From Tamlana sp038148895 (GTDB lineage Bacteria; Bacteroidota; Bacteroidia; Flavobacteriales; Flavobacteriaceae), in the NCBI GenBank assembly GCA_038148895.1, contig JBBVGQ010000001.1: 64,000 bases of DNA; one strand, written 5' to 3'. Under the pieces are notes generated by a model. That model was not told the origin of the DNA and did not search any database. It worked only from the letters and a program-made list of their open reading frames with translations. The position numbers were made by a program, and so were the translations under genes. This document shows positions 1 through 9,070 of the stretch, piece after piece (position 1 is the stretch's first letter; the number at the start of each line of letters is the position of its first letter).

Positions 1-2370
1 ATTGAAGGTTTGTATGATGGGGTAACCACCAGCGAGCTAGACAATCTTGCGGCTGAAATTGCAGCAACAATGACCACGGCCCACCCTGATTATGCTCGAT
101 TGGCAGCACGTATTTCGGTTTCTAACTTACACAAAAACACCAAAAAAACATTTAGTGAGGTGATGCATGATTTGTACACCTACGTAAACCCAAGAACGGG
201 CAAAGATGCGCCTTTACTTTCTGATGAGGTTTACAACGTGATTATGGAAAATAAGGACCGCTTGGATTCTACCATAATCTATAATCGCGATTTCGGGTAT
301 GATTATTTTGGATTTAAGACTTTAGAGCGCTCATACCTTTTAAAATTAAACGGACAAATTGCAGAGCGCCCACAGCATATGCTTATGCGCGTTTCAGTGG
401 GTATTCATTTGAATGATTTAGAGGCAGCCATAGAAACCTATGAGCTTATGTCTAAAAAATATTTTACACACGCTACACCAACATTGTTTAATTCTGGTAC
501 ACCAAAACCTCAAATGTCATCGTGTTTTCTTTTAACTATGAAAGAAGACAGTATAGATGGTATTTACGACACGTTAAAACAAACAGCTAAAATATCGCAG
601 TCTGCTGGCGGTATTGGTTTGGCTATGCATAATGTACGCGCCACAGGAAGTTACATTGCCGGAACAAATGGGACGAGTAACGGTATTGTGCCTATGCTGC
701 GTGTTTTTAACGACACAGCTCGTTATGTAGATCAAGGTGGCGGAAAGCGTAAAGGAAGTTTTGCTATTTATTTGGAAACGTGGCATGCCGATATTTTTGA
801 TTTCTTGGAATTGAAGAAAAACCATGGTAAAGAAGAAATGCGCGCACGTGATTTGTTCTATGCGATGTGGATTTCAGATTTGTTCATGAAGCGCGTTCAA
901 GAAAATGGAGATTGGACGTTGATGTGCCCTAACGAATGCCCAGGATTACCTGAAACACATAGTGAGGAATTTGAAGCTTTGTATACTAAATATGAGGCCG
1001 AAGGAAGAGGTAGAAAAACCATTAAAGCTCGCGACCTTTGGGAAAAAATATTGGAATCGCAAATTGAAACCGGTACACCTTACATGCTGTACAAGGATTC
1101 TGCGAACCGTAAATCCAACCAAAAAAATCTTGGTACCATTCGTTCTTCAAACCTATGTACTGAGATTTTGGAATACACTTCCCCAGATGAAGTAGCCGTT
1201 TGTAATTTGGCATCCATCGCCCTCCCCATGTTCATTAAAAATGGTGAGTTTGACCACAAGGAATTGTTCCGTATCACAAAACGCGTTACCAAGAACTTAA
1301 ACCGCGTAATAGATAGAAATTTCTATCCGGTGCCAGAGGCAAGAAACTCTAATATGCGCCACAGACCAATTGGTTTGGGTGTACAAGGTTTGGCAGATAC
1401 CTTTATTCAACTGCGTATGCCATTTACTAGTGACGAGGCAAAACAATTGAACCAAGATATTTTTGAAACCCTTTACTATGCTGCTGTAACGGCCAGTATG
1501 GAAGAGGCCAAAGAAGAAGGGCCTTATGAAACTTATGGGGGTTCTCCAATCAGTAAAGGAGAATTTCAGCACAACCTTTGGGGCTTAAAAGATGAAGAAT
1601 TAAGTGGCAATTGGGATTGGGATAAACTGCGCAAACAAGTGCTGAAAAATGGTGTTCGTAACTCCTTATTAGTAGCGCCAATGCCAACAGCATCAACATC
1701 ACAAATTCTTGGAAACAATGAGTGTTTTGAGCCTTATACGTCCAATATTTACACACGCCGCGTGCTTTCTGGTGAATTTATTGTAGTAAACAAACATTTA
1801 TTGGAAGACTTGGTAGAATTGGGCTTATGGAACGAAAACTTGAAGCAAGATATTATGCGTGCCAACGGTTCTATTCAAGATATTGATGTGATTCCACAAG
1901 ACATCAAAGAACTTTACAAAACGGTTTGGGAATTGAGCATGAAAGACATTATAGACATGTCGCGTCAACGTGGTTATTTTATAGACCAGTCGCAATCGCT
2001 TAACCTGTTCTTGGAAGGTGCTACCATGGCAAAATTAACCTCCATGCATTTTTATGCTTGGAAGAGCGGCCTAAAAACTGGTATGTATTACTTGAGAACC
2101 AAAAGTGCGGTTGATGCCATTAAATTCACCCTTCAAACCACTAAAAAAGAAGAGCCTGCTGCAGAAGTGGCAGAGGTTGTTGAGGTAGTTGATACTGCTG
2201 CTGCAGAACAGGCTGAAGCAAAGAAAAAGAAATTGGCGGCACAAAACGCGGCAAAATTTGCAAAACAGAATGAAGAAGATGTAAAACCAATGACTCCAGA
2301 AGAAATGAAAGCTTTAATCGCCCAAGCAAAAGCTAGCGAAGGCGATGACTGCCTCATGTGCGGGTCTTAA
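1..2370 (+). CDS. nrdA: Ribonucleoside-diphosphate reductase, alpha subunit (5' truncated by window edge)
   Basis: Large subunit of class I ribonucleotide reductase, which reduces ribonucleoside diphosphates to deoxyribonucleotides with a radical-carrying NrdB partner. The reading frame is open from base 1, so the true start and any N-terminal ATP cone lie upstream; the first in-frame TTG at base 10 is an internal Leu codon. The core motifs are visible: SSCFLL (first active-site Cys), SNLCTEI with the thiyl-radical Cys codon at 1156-1158, VCNLAS (partner Cys), and the Tyr pair in GMYYLRT for radical transfer. An Ala/Glu/Lys-rich linker (about bases 2150-2330) leads to a C-terminal DDCLMCGS tail, the Cys pair that thioredoxin or glutaredoxin re-reduces. 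A hairpin terminator follows. Confidence 0.97.
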   Translation: MEGLYDGVTTSELDNLAAEIAATMTTAHPDYARLAARISVSNLHKNTKKTFSEVMHDLYTYVNPRTGKDAPLLSDEVYNVIMENKDRLDSTIIYNRDFGYDYFGFKTLERSYLLKLNGQIAERPQHMLMRVSVGIHLNDLEAAIETYELMSKKYFTHATPTLFNSGTPKPQMSSCFLLTMKEDSIDGIYDTLKQTAKISQSAGGIGLAMHNVRATGSYIAGTNGTSNGIVPMLRVFNDTARYVDQGGGKRKGSFAIYLETWHADIFDFLELKKNHGKEEMRARDLFYAMWISDLFMKRVQENGDWTLMCPNECPGLPETHSEEFEALYTKYEAEGRGRKTIKARDLWEKILESQIETGTPYMLYKDSANRKSNQKNLGTIRSSNLCTEILEYTSPDEVAVCNLASIALPMFIKNGEFDHKELFRITKRVTKNLNRVIDRNFYPVPEARNSNMRHRPIGLGVQGLADTFIQLRMPFTSDEAKQLNQDIFETLYYAAVTASMEEAKEEGPYETYGGSPISKGEFQHNLWGLKDEELSGNWDWDKLRKQVLKNGVRNSLLVAPMPTASTSQILGNNECFEPYTSNIYTRRVLSGEFIVVNKHLLEDLVELGLWNENLKQDIMRANGSIQDIDVIPQDIKELYKTVWELSMKDIIDMSRQRGYFIDQSQSLNLFLEGATMAKLTSMHFYAWKSGLKTGMYYLRTKSAVDAIKFTLQTTKKEEPAAEVAEVVEVVDTAAAEQAEAKKKKLAAQNAAKFAKQNEEDVKPMTPEEMKALIAQAKASEGDDCLMCGS

Positions 2371-2386
2371 TAAAGTTTAGGGATTG

Positions 2387-2412
2387 GGTGTTCCCCCGAA
2401 AGGGGGGACCCC
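2387..2412. repeat. GC-rich hairpin with GAAA loop
   Basis: An inverted repeat just after the nrdA stop: GGTGTTCCCCC pairs with GGGGGGACCCC around a GAAA loop, with one mismatch and one G-T pair. It is much richer in GC than its surroundings and has no T-tract, so it is not itself a terminator. It could protect the nrdA mRNA 3' end or be a small interspersed palindrome. Confidence 0.6.
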
Positions 2413-2424
2413 AAATTTAAAAAG

Positions 2425-2453
2425 AGCATCATGCCTAGCGTGATGCTTTTTTT
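2425..2453 (+). terminator. Rho-independent terminator of nrdA
   Basis: AGCATCATGC and GCGTGATGCT form a 10-bp stem (one G-T pair) around a CTA loop, followed by six or more T. It belongs to a family of near-identical hairpins also found at 4275, 5301 and 9717. Confidence 0.88.
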
Positions 2454-2508
2454 GTTCGTGTATGTCGATAAGAAGATTTAAATTTATTGTCTTGGTTAAA
2501 TAATACGA

Positions 2509-4275
2509 ATGCTTAAAAAATCAATTTTTATAACGCTCCTAATTGTTTTGGGTTTCGGTCTGTACTTCAACCCGAACTTTAAGACCATTTCGGCAGGGGT
2601 TGCTATTTTGCTTTTTGGTATGATTATGCTGGAGGAAGGCTTTAAGGTATTTACCAAAGGGCCACTTCAAAATATTTTAAAAAGAGCAACAAGTAAGCTT
2701 TACAAAGGGATTACTGCTGGGGCAGTGGTAACGGCTTTAATACAATCCAGTTCGTTGGTATCGGTCATTACCATTTCATTTATAAGTGCGGGATTAATTT
2801 CGTTGGGTGAAGGCCTGGGCTTAGTATTTGGCGCCAACATTGGTACAACGGCCACGGCTTGGCTGGTAGCTGGTTTTGGCCTTAAAATAAACATTTCGGC
2901 GCTCGCCATGCCCATGCTTGTTTTTGGCATTGTTTTTTCCTTTCAAAAAAAGGGGTCATTAAAAGGTGTAGGGAATGTTTTGGCTGGGCTTGGGTTTTTC
3001 TTTTTGGGTATTCATTACATGAAGGAAGGTTTTGATGTGTTTAAAGAGCACATTGATTTATCGGAATACGCCATTTCAGGCTATTTGGGTGTTCTTGTTT
3101 ATACTGGGCTAGGTATTGTAATTACTACTATTCTACAATCAAGTAGTGCTACTTTGGCATTGATATTAACGGCCTTATCGGTTGGGCAAATAGAATATGA
3201 AAATGCCTTGGCTTTGGCCATAGGGGCAAATATTGGAACAACCATTACAGCAGTTTTGGGAGCAGTAAGCTCGAACAGTGCGGGGAAAAGATTGGCATTG
3301 GCACACTTTATTTTTAACGTTGGTACGGGTTTAGTGGCCATAGCGTTAATATTTCCGTTGGCACGATTGGTAAATAACTTATCGGGTTTACTCCAAATAG
3401 CTTCAACAAATTATACGCTAAAACTGGCTTTATTCCATACCTTATTCAATGTTTTGGGTGTATTGTTAATGTTGCCATTCCTTAAGGTTTTAGAGCGATT
3501 TTTGATGAGGTTCTTTAAAGAAAATCCAAACAAGGATATTGACGAACCAAAGTTTCTCAATCCGGCAGTATTGGAGTTTTCAGGTTCGGCTATTTCAGCA
3601 TTGGTTCAAGAATCAAAATATTTATTTAAGAACAGTGTTTTTGAAATTGTGGCGCATGCGTTGAATATCCATAGAGATGACATTAAATCTTCTAAAAACA
3701 TTAAAGCTATTGTAAAGAAATCAAAAACCGATTTTAAAACAGATGTAGAGGATCTGTACTATAAAAAGATTAAGACCATATATGGCGAAATCATTAAATA
3801 TGCCTCAACCGCACAGAGCACGTTAAGTCTTAACAGCAAACAGAATAAGGCAGTAACGGAAATAAAAATAGCCAACAGAAAAATGGTTGAAATCATTAAA
3901 GATGCCCGGGAGTTGAATAAGAATATTACCCGTGTTTTGGATATGGACAACAAGCATTTGCAAAGTGAATATGATAGTTATCGAAAAAAGCTCACTAAAG
4001 TATTGCGAACCATATACCGGTTCAGGAAAACGGGTGACGAAAAAAAATATGCCAATCAGTTAAAGGAGCTTAAAGCGGAAGCGAAGAGCCATGCAAGGCA
4101 GAGCAATAAATCCATTGATAAATTAATCAGGAAAAACTTAATTACAGCAGAAATAGCTTCGTCGTTATTTAATGATTACACCAATGTAAACGACATGGTT
4201 AAAAAATTGATTGACGTAGCCGAATTGCTTTATGGTAAAACAGATTCGTTATTTGAGGATACCGATATAAACTAA
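2509..4275 (+). CDS. Na+/phosphate symporter with C-terminal PhoU-like domain
   Basis: Inner-membrane sodium-dependent phosphate transporter of the NptA/YjbB (SLC34-like) family. The membrane part (about residues 1-340) contains the family's inverted repeat: each half has a QSSS motif (LIQSSSLVS and ILQSSSATL) followed by GANIGTT, which form the Na+/Pi site. Residues about 360-585 are hydrophilic, helical and PhoU-like. The 588-residue length fits the family. The gene lies alone between nrdA and a bidirectional terminator. Unlike the porin and TonB genes further on, I see no Pho-type repeats in its 130-bp upstream region, so it may be constitutive. Direction of transport (uptake or efflux) cannot be read from sequence. 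Confidence 0.93.
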   Translation: MLKKSIFITLLIVLGFGLYFNPNFKTISAGVAILLFGMIMLEEGFKVFTKGPLQNILKRATSKLYKGITAGAVVTALIQSSSLVSVITISFISAGLISLGEGLGLVFGANIGTTATAWLVAGFGLKINISALAMPMLVFGIVFSFQKKGSLKGVGNVLAGLGFFFLGIHYMKEGFDVFKEHIDLSEYAISGYLGVLVYTGLGIVITTILQSSSATLALILTALSVGQIEYENALALAIGANIGTTITAVLGAVSSNSAGKRLALAHFIFNVGTGLVAIALIFPLARLVNNLSGLLQIASTNYTLKLALFHTLFNVLGVLLMLPFLKVLERFLMRFFKENPNKDIDEPKFLNPAVLEFSGSAISALVQESKYLFKNSVFEIVAHALNIHRDDIKSSKNIKAIVKKSKTDFKTDVEDLYYKKIKTIYGEIIKYASTAQSTLSLNSKQNKAVTEIKIANRKMVEIIKDARELNKNITRVLDMDNKHLQSEYDSYRKKLTKVLRTIYRFRKTGDEKKYANQLKELKAEAKSHARQSNKSIDKLIRKNLITAEIASSLFNDYTNVNDMVKKLIDVAELLYGKTDSLFEDTDIN

Positions 4276-4306
4276 AAAAGCATCACGCCATAGCGTGATG
4301 CTTTTT
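4275..4306. terminator. Bidirectional terminator between convergent genes
   Basis: A perfect 14-bp stem, AAAAAGCATCACGC with its complement, encloses a CATA loop. It has A and T tracts on both sides, so it can end both the Na/Pi symporter transcript and the OmpA lipoprotein transcript. Confidence 0.9.
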
Positions 4307-4334
4307 GATTCAATGGATTAATCAAATAATATAT

Positions 4335-5195
4335 TTAGTCTAATATATTTTCAGAGATTGCTTGGTCGTTATCGGCCATTAAAGCAAAAAACTTATCGAT
4401 GTTTGGAAGAATAATGATTCTTGTTCTTCTGTTTTTTCCTCTATTTTCGGCAGTATCGTTATCTGCAACTGGCAAATAGCAACTTCTACCAGAAGCGATT
4501 AATTTTTCTGGTGCTACGTTATATTCTTCTTGAAGTTTACGTATAACAGATGTTGCTCTAAGCACACTTAAATCCCAGTTGTCTGCAATTTTTTCGGTGC
4601 TTATGGTTCTAGCATCTGTGTGGCCTTCAACCATAACATCTAAGCTAGGCTCAGAGTTTATAACGTCAGCAAGTTTTTTCAAAACAGTATCGGCTTTAGA
4701 GCTTAATCTGTAGCTGGCCGTGTTGAATAACATATTGTCTGCAATAGAAATCATAACCACTGTTTCGTTAATATTAACGGCAAAATCTTCATCCTCATTC
4801 ATGTTACTTTCGCTGATTGTTTTTTCAAGGTTGTAAGCAACAGCCAAATTCATGGAATCCTTTAAAGTTTTGGCTTGGCTAAGTTTTTCAGCATCAACAT
4901 GCTTTAAGGTTTCGCGCATTTTTGCTTTGGTGTCGTTAGACATTACAGCAACACCTTCAACTACCTCTAATTTAGAATCGTTTTCTTCTTTAAGAGACAT
5001 GATTTTGTTGTTGTACGCCTCAACTCTAGCTTCAATTTTTGCAAATTTAGCTTCTAGGTCTTCTTTTTCAACTCTTGTTTTTTGCAATTCACTTTTTATC
5101 TCACCATTTTCTTGCTGAAGGGCCAAGTATTTTTTCTTTGAAACACATGAAACGGTAAAAATGGTTACTAAAAGTAGGATGGAAATTTTCTTCAT
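4335..5195 (-). CDS. OmpA-family lipoprotein with coiled coil
   Basis: Predicted lipoprotein of 286 residues. The signal peptide ends in TVSC with the lipidated Cys at residue 17. Residues about 22-75 are a charged coiled coil. The C-terminal half is an OmpA/MotB peptidoglycan-binding domain with the typical VEGHTDARTIS segment and a final NRRTRIIIL strand. It probably anchors the outer membrane to peptidoglycan. It sits between two phosphate transporter genes, but its upstream region shows no Pho-type repeat, so a link to phosphate is not supported. It ends at the shared terminator at 4275-4306. Confidence 0.9.
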   Translation of the reverse strand: MKKISILLLVTIFTVSCVSKKKYLALQQENGEIKSELQKTRVEKEDLEAKFAKIEARVEAYNNKIMSLKEENDSKLEVVEGVAVMSNDTKAKMRETLKHVDAEKLSQAKTLKDSMNLAVAYNLEKTISESNMNEDEDFAVNINETVVMISIADNMLFNTASYRLSSKADTVLKKLADVINSEPSLDVMVEGHTDARTISTEKIADNWDLSVLRATSVIRKLQEEYNVAPEKLIASGRSCYLPVADNDTAENRGKNRRTRIIILPNIDKFFALMADNDQAISENILD

Positions 5196-5300
5196 AATCG
5201 TTATAAATATTAGTTTAAGGTATTTACGTACCGAAATGCAATCTAGACGTTAAAAAATGTTTTTTATTGAAATTTATAATGAACAATCTAACTCATAGAC

Positions 5301-5333
5301 AAAAAAAGCATCATGCCATGGCGTGATGCTTTT
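5301..5333 (-). terminator. Terminator of the porin-PiT operon
   Basis: On the minus strand AAAAGCATCACGC pairs with GCATGATGCTTTT (one G-T pair) around a 4-base loop and runs into a T-tract, 25 bp after the stop of the PiT gene. It is the third copy of the GCATCACGC hairpin family. Confidence 0.88.
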
Positions 5334-5357
5334 AAAACATTTGGTTAAAAATTTTGT

Positions 5358-7718
5358 CTATTCTTCTTCAACAACTGATGCTGATGAAATTTTAGCAGGT
5401 TTCACTGATGAGTCGTGAGCTGTATAGTATTCTTCAAGAAGGTTCATTGTTGCGTTGAGCAAATCTTTAGTCTCTAACAGTATACTAAAGTATAAAGTCG
5501 TGTTTTTAGGACTAGATTCTTCATTGCGAGTACGTTCTACTTGTTTCTGAATTTTATTGGTTACTAAAGAAATGATTTCTTCTTTTCTGCCCAAAATCAA
5601 ACCAATTTCTTCAAATGATTGAGTTTCAAAGGCATTTTTAGTATTGTTGAACAGTATTTCAAAACGTTCGTCAACTTCCTTTAGCTCTTTAATTTGATTG
5701 AACTTTAATTTCTTATGATTGTTGTTAACGTGTTTATGGCTAACTTTTGTTATGTATTCCAAAGATTGGGTCATGTCTTGTAAATACCCAAGAATATGAA
5801 TATAAAAATTACTTGCCCCGACACTAGAATCGTCAAGATTTTTAATAAAATAAAAGATATTGTCTCTTAGTTCATCAACCTCACTAGATAGTTTTACAAT
5901 TTGTCTTTTATTCTTTTTTAGTAAGATTAAATCTTGTTTTGCCAGACCGTTTATAGCATTTGTGTAAATTTTGTTTCCACGTTTTACAACGTTGGCTATG
6001 TTTTTAGCACTTTCGATAATAACACCTTGAATAGAGCTGCTTTCAGCTTTTTCAAGACTGTCTTCAGCTTTTGCTTCTTTGGCTTTTTTATTATGTGCTA
6101 TAGAACTTCTTATTAATAAAGCAAATGCTACCACCAATAATATAGGGAACACTACAGGAAGATTCAAGTTTAAGAGATATGCTACTAATGCCGCAGCAAC
6201 AAACGCACTGAATGCTGTAAAAAACCATCCACCAATGACGTTTAATACTCCGGCAACACGATAAACAGCACTTTCTGCTCCCCAAGCTCTATCAGCTAAT
6301 GACGAACCCATTGCTACCATAAATGTTACATAGGTAGTAGATAATGGTAATTTATATGATGTTGCAATAGAAATTAAAACTGCTGCGACCATTAAGTTTA
6401 CCGCTGCACGAACTAAATCGAAAGCTGGAAGTTCTATTTTTTTGTCTTTTGAAACAGTAATTACAGGAGCCTCAAATTGTTTGTCTATTTTTTTCTGCCA
6501 TGATTCTGGTAAGATGTATGAAGACATTTGAGACATCAACATAGCCGATCTTACAAAGCCACGAGATAAAAAGTTTGGTTGAAAACGCTCTTTGGTTTCG
6601 CTTTGGCTTGATAAATCCAATGATGTTTTTACAACACTTTTAGCCTTGGTGGAGAACCATAAAGTTAAAACCATAACCAACCCTGCAACTAAAAGCAATA
6701 TTGTTGGTGTTGGTGCTTTACCACTTAAACTTTTCATTGAAAACTCAGCAGCAGATAATCCATCAACATTAATCGCTGGATTTATGAAATCTTGATAAGC
6801 TTGGTACGCTCCGGTTGATGGACCAATAAAGTTTACCAAATCGTTGCCGGCAAATGCCAAGGCAAGTGCAAAAGTACCAACTATGATGGTCAGTTTATAA
6901 ATATTGGTTTTAGTAAAACTTATTAAAGCGTAAGATAAAATCGACCAAAACGCGAAACTAATGCCAACAATTAAATAAACTTTATGCTCTAAAAATGCTT
7001 GAATTGTTTCACCTCCAGTGATATCAAAACTTTGTTTGGCATAATTTGTTCCCCCAATACCTTTCATGAATATGAAGTAGGTAATAGAGGTTATGGCAAT
7101 ACCACCAAATAATGCACCAACCCAGTTTGCTTTCTGTTCAAACTTATATGATAGCAATAATCTAGAAACCCACTGGACAATGGCACCAATGGTAAAAGCG
7201 ACAATGACCGAGAGGAGAATTCCAAAAATAATTTGAGAGGCTTTGGAGGTGTTTATGTAATTAAGCAAATCACTAAAATCGCCACCATCATGTCCAATCT
7301 TAATTAACGCCATGGCAACAGAAGCGCCAAGTAATTCAAAAACAATAGAAACTGTTGTGGAAGTTGGCATTCCAACAGAGTTGAAAAAGTCCAACAAGAG
7401 AATATCTGTAATCATTACTGCCATGAAAATAATCATGATTTCATTGAACATAAATTCTCCAGGATTGAAAATACCTTTTCTAGCAACTTCCATCATTCCA
7501 CTAGAAAATACCGCTCCAATGGCAATACCTAAACTAGCAACTATCATTATAGTTTTAAATGGAATAGCTTTAGAGCCTATTGCTGAGTTTAAAAAGTTCA
7601 CAGCGTCGTTACTTACACCCACCACTAAATCAGCAATAGCTAAAATGGCTAGGGCAATGATCATGTACAAATAAATGTTATCCATTGGTCGTAATTGTAA
7701 AAGGTCTGCAAATATCAT
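5358..7718 (-). CDS. PiT-family inorganic phosphate transporter fused to a PhoU-like domain
   Basis: Low-affinity H+- or cation-coupled phosphate permease of the inner membrane. The two PiT signatures are present: GVSNDAVNFLNSAIGSKAIP near residue 35 and FAGNDLVNFIGPSTG in the second half, plus GMPTSTTVS and a late PLSTTYVT repeat. At 786 residues it is far longer than a plain PitA (about 500). Residues from about 565 to the end are soluble, helical and PhoU/DUF47-like. A start at Met12 (MDNIYLYM) is a possible alternative. The gene lies 43 bp after the phosphate-selective porin, so the two probably form one operon: outer-membrane entry followed by inner-membrane transport. Two successive Pi carriers in this window (this one and the Na/Pi symporter) both carry PhoU-like tails. 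Confidence 0.93.
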   Translation of the reverse strand: MIFADLLQLRPMDNIYLYMIIALAILAIADLVVGVSNDAVNFLNSAIGSKAIPFKTIMIVASLGIAIGAVFSSGMMEVARKGIFNPGEFMFNEIMIIFMAVMITDILLLDFFNSVGMPTSTTVSIVFELLGASVAMALIKIGHDGGDFSDLLNYINTSKASQIIFGILLSVIVAFTIGAIVQWVSRLLLSYKFEQKANWVGALFGGIAITSITYFIFMKGIGGTNYAKQSFDITGGETIQAFLEHKVYLIVGISFAFWSILSYALISFTKTNIYKLTIIVGTFALALAFAGNDLVNFIGPSTGAYQAYQDFINPAINVDGLSAAEFSMKSLSGKAPTPTILLLVAGLVMVLTLWFSTKAKSVVKTSLDLSSQSETKERFQPNFLSRGFVRSAMLMSQMSSYILPESWQKKIDKQFEAPVITVSKDKKIELPAFDLVRAAVNLMVAAVLISIATSYKLPLSTTYVTFMVAMGSSLADRAWGAESAVYRVAGVLNVIGGWFFTAFSAFVAAALVAYLLNLNLPVVFPILLVVAFALLIRSSIAHNKKAKEAKAEDSLEKAESSSIQGVIIESAKNIANVVKRGNKIYTNAINGLAKQDLILLKKNKRQIVKLSSEVDELRDNIFYFIKNLDDSSVGASNFYIHILGYLQDMTQSLEYITKVSHKHVNNNHKKLKFNQIKELKEVDERFEILFNNTKNAFETQSFEEIGLILGRKEEIISLVTNKIQKQVERTRNEESSPKNTTLYFSILLETKDLLNATMNLLEEYYTAHDSSVKPAKISSASVVEEE

Positions 7719-7761
7719 GACAATATATGATTATTATGTTATGTAATTGTTATTTTATGGA

Positions 7762-8961
7762 CTAAAAATGAACTTCAAAACCTAGTTCGAAGGTAATGTT
7801 GTCTTTGTTTCCATCAACAGTTGTGTAGTTTATATCACTTTGCACTTTTAATTTATGCCCAACAATAAATTTGTTTACACCAAATGTGTATTGTTTTGTT
7901 GGCAATGCGCTGGTAACAGTTTCATATTCTAGGGTTGTAAAACGCCCTACTAACTCATAATCGGATTTAAATAAATAGCCCGCTTGCAGGTTCAGCGCAT
8001 TTCCTGTTAGAACAATATCGCCAGTTGGTGAGCCGTCAGTATCGATTGCTATCGGGTTGTCGGCAGTTCGTTTTGCATACTCGCCCATAAATGAGAATCC
8101 GTTGTATTTAAACATGGCATCTACAAAAATTGTAGTAATGTCTGTTTCGTAAAGTGATCCGTCGCTTTTGAACATGTAATCTCCCAATACACTACGTTCT
8201 TTAACCGCATCTTGGTTTAAATCGTAGGTAACTCCCAGCATTAACTTTGGTTTTGCTTCACGTTTTAAATCAGAGCCAGTATAATCTCCTTTAGATTGAA
8301 AGGTTCCAAAAGGTAAAAGTTCCAAACGGGCAGTATATTGTAGGCCTCCTTCGTTTCCTTCGCTTACATTTCGGCCTTCGCCCTGCGATATGGCTAATTT
8401 TTCACGCATTAAAAAGTTACCGCCAAGATTTGATTTATGGCGTAATTGAATGCCTAAATCACGATCGATATTAAAGCGACTGTTTAATAACGAACGGTCG
8501 ATTAATTGAAGGTTAGCAGAAGAAATTACGCGCTCAACGTTTCCAGGTAATTTAGTTTGCCCTGCCCAAAGCTCAAAGTTTTTGGCAAAATTCCACATAA
8601 TTACCGCATCTAGGATATATCGAGGAGTATTTCTGTTAAACTGATTTGCACCAGAAATATCTCTATTTGAAAGCCCCAATTCTATTTTATACTTAAGTTT
8701 AGGGCTATAAGCAAAACCATCAAATTTTAAACGCGCACGTCTCACTATAAAATTGTGTTCCGGGCTTCCATAGTTGTTTCCATTGTAATCCCAAGAAGAG
8801 ATTGATCGTACCTGAAAACGTGGTGCGAACGCTACGCTAAAAGAGCTATCTTTTGCAACAAAGTTTATCATTCCTTTACCAAAGGATGTGTCGCTGATTT
8901 CTTGTGCTTGTACAGAGAGGAATGCGCTGATTAACAACGCAAAGGTAATTTTAAGTTTCAT
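7762..8961 (-). CDS. Phosphate-selective porin (OprO/OprP family)
   Basis: Outer-membrane beta-barrel porin, 399 residues. I chose the Met at 8961 over an upstream one at 8988 because it begins a clean signal peptide (MKLKITFALLISAFLSVQAQ) and because the predicted promoter -7 box (8986-8993) overlaps the longer form. The mature part has alternating hydrophobic strands and ends in FELGFEVHF with a terminal Phe, as barrel proteins do. Segments such as RARLKFDGFAYSPKLKYKIE match the porin O/P family, which lets phosphate or polyphosphate pass. A Pho-box array lies directly upstream, and the PiT gene follows. The leader and start codon are complementary to a predicted RNA from 9040-9144. Confidence 0.9.
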   Translation of the reverse strand: MKLKITFALLISAFLSVQAQEISDTSFGKGMINFVAKDSSFSVAFAPRFQVRSISSWDYNGNNYGSPEHNFIVRRARLKFDGFAYSPKLKYKIELGLSNRDISGANQFNRNTPRYILDAVIMWNFAKNFELWAGQTKLPGNVERVISSANLQLIDRSLLNSRFNIDRDLGIQLRHKSNLGGNFLMREKLAISQGEGRNVSEGNEGGLQYTARLELLPFGTFQSKGDYTGSDLKREAKPKLMLGVTYDLNQDAVKERSVLGDYMFKSDGSLYETDITTIFVDAMFKYNGFSFMGEYAKRTADNPIAIDTDGSPTGDIVLTGNALNLQAGYLFKSDYELVGRFTTLEYETVTSALPTKQYTFGVNKFIVGHKLKVQSDINYTTVDGNKDNITFELGFEVHF

Positions 8962-8985
8962 TGTAATTATTAGTTTTTGTCGCTG

Positions 8986-9035
8986 CAAAGAACCAACTCC
9001 AATGTTAACTTAATGTAAACAAAAGATTAATTTAA
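8986..9035 (-). promoter_or_regulatory. Porin promoter with Pho-box array
   Basis: On the plus strand the 7-bp units TGTTAAC (9003), TGTAAAC (9014) and GATTAAT (9025) repeat every 11 bp. The nearest unit is 9 bp from a minus-strand -7 element, GTTCTTTG at 8986-8993 (consensus TAnnTTTG). No -33 TTTG is placed correctly, as expected for an activator-dependent promoter. The predicted leader is only about 20 nt. Confidence 0.7.
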
Positions 9036-9039
9036 GGAC

Positions 9040-9070
9040 AAAAAAAAGACTGCCTTGGCCAAAGGCAGTC
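9040..9070 (-). terminator. Strong intrinsic terminator upstream of the porin promoter
   Basis: On the minus strand GACTGCCTT pairs perfectly with AAGGCAGTC around a 5-base loop, then runs into eight T. No protein gene on this strand ends here, so it must end a non-coding transcript or act as an attenuator for a long porin leader. Confidence 0.85.

Noticed and set aside
7312..7674. Open frame of 120 codons opposite the PiT gene
   Set aside because: It is antisense to conserved PiT membrane helices and lacks any independent support.
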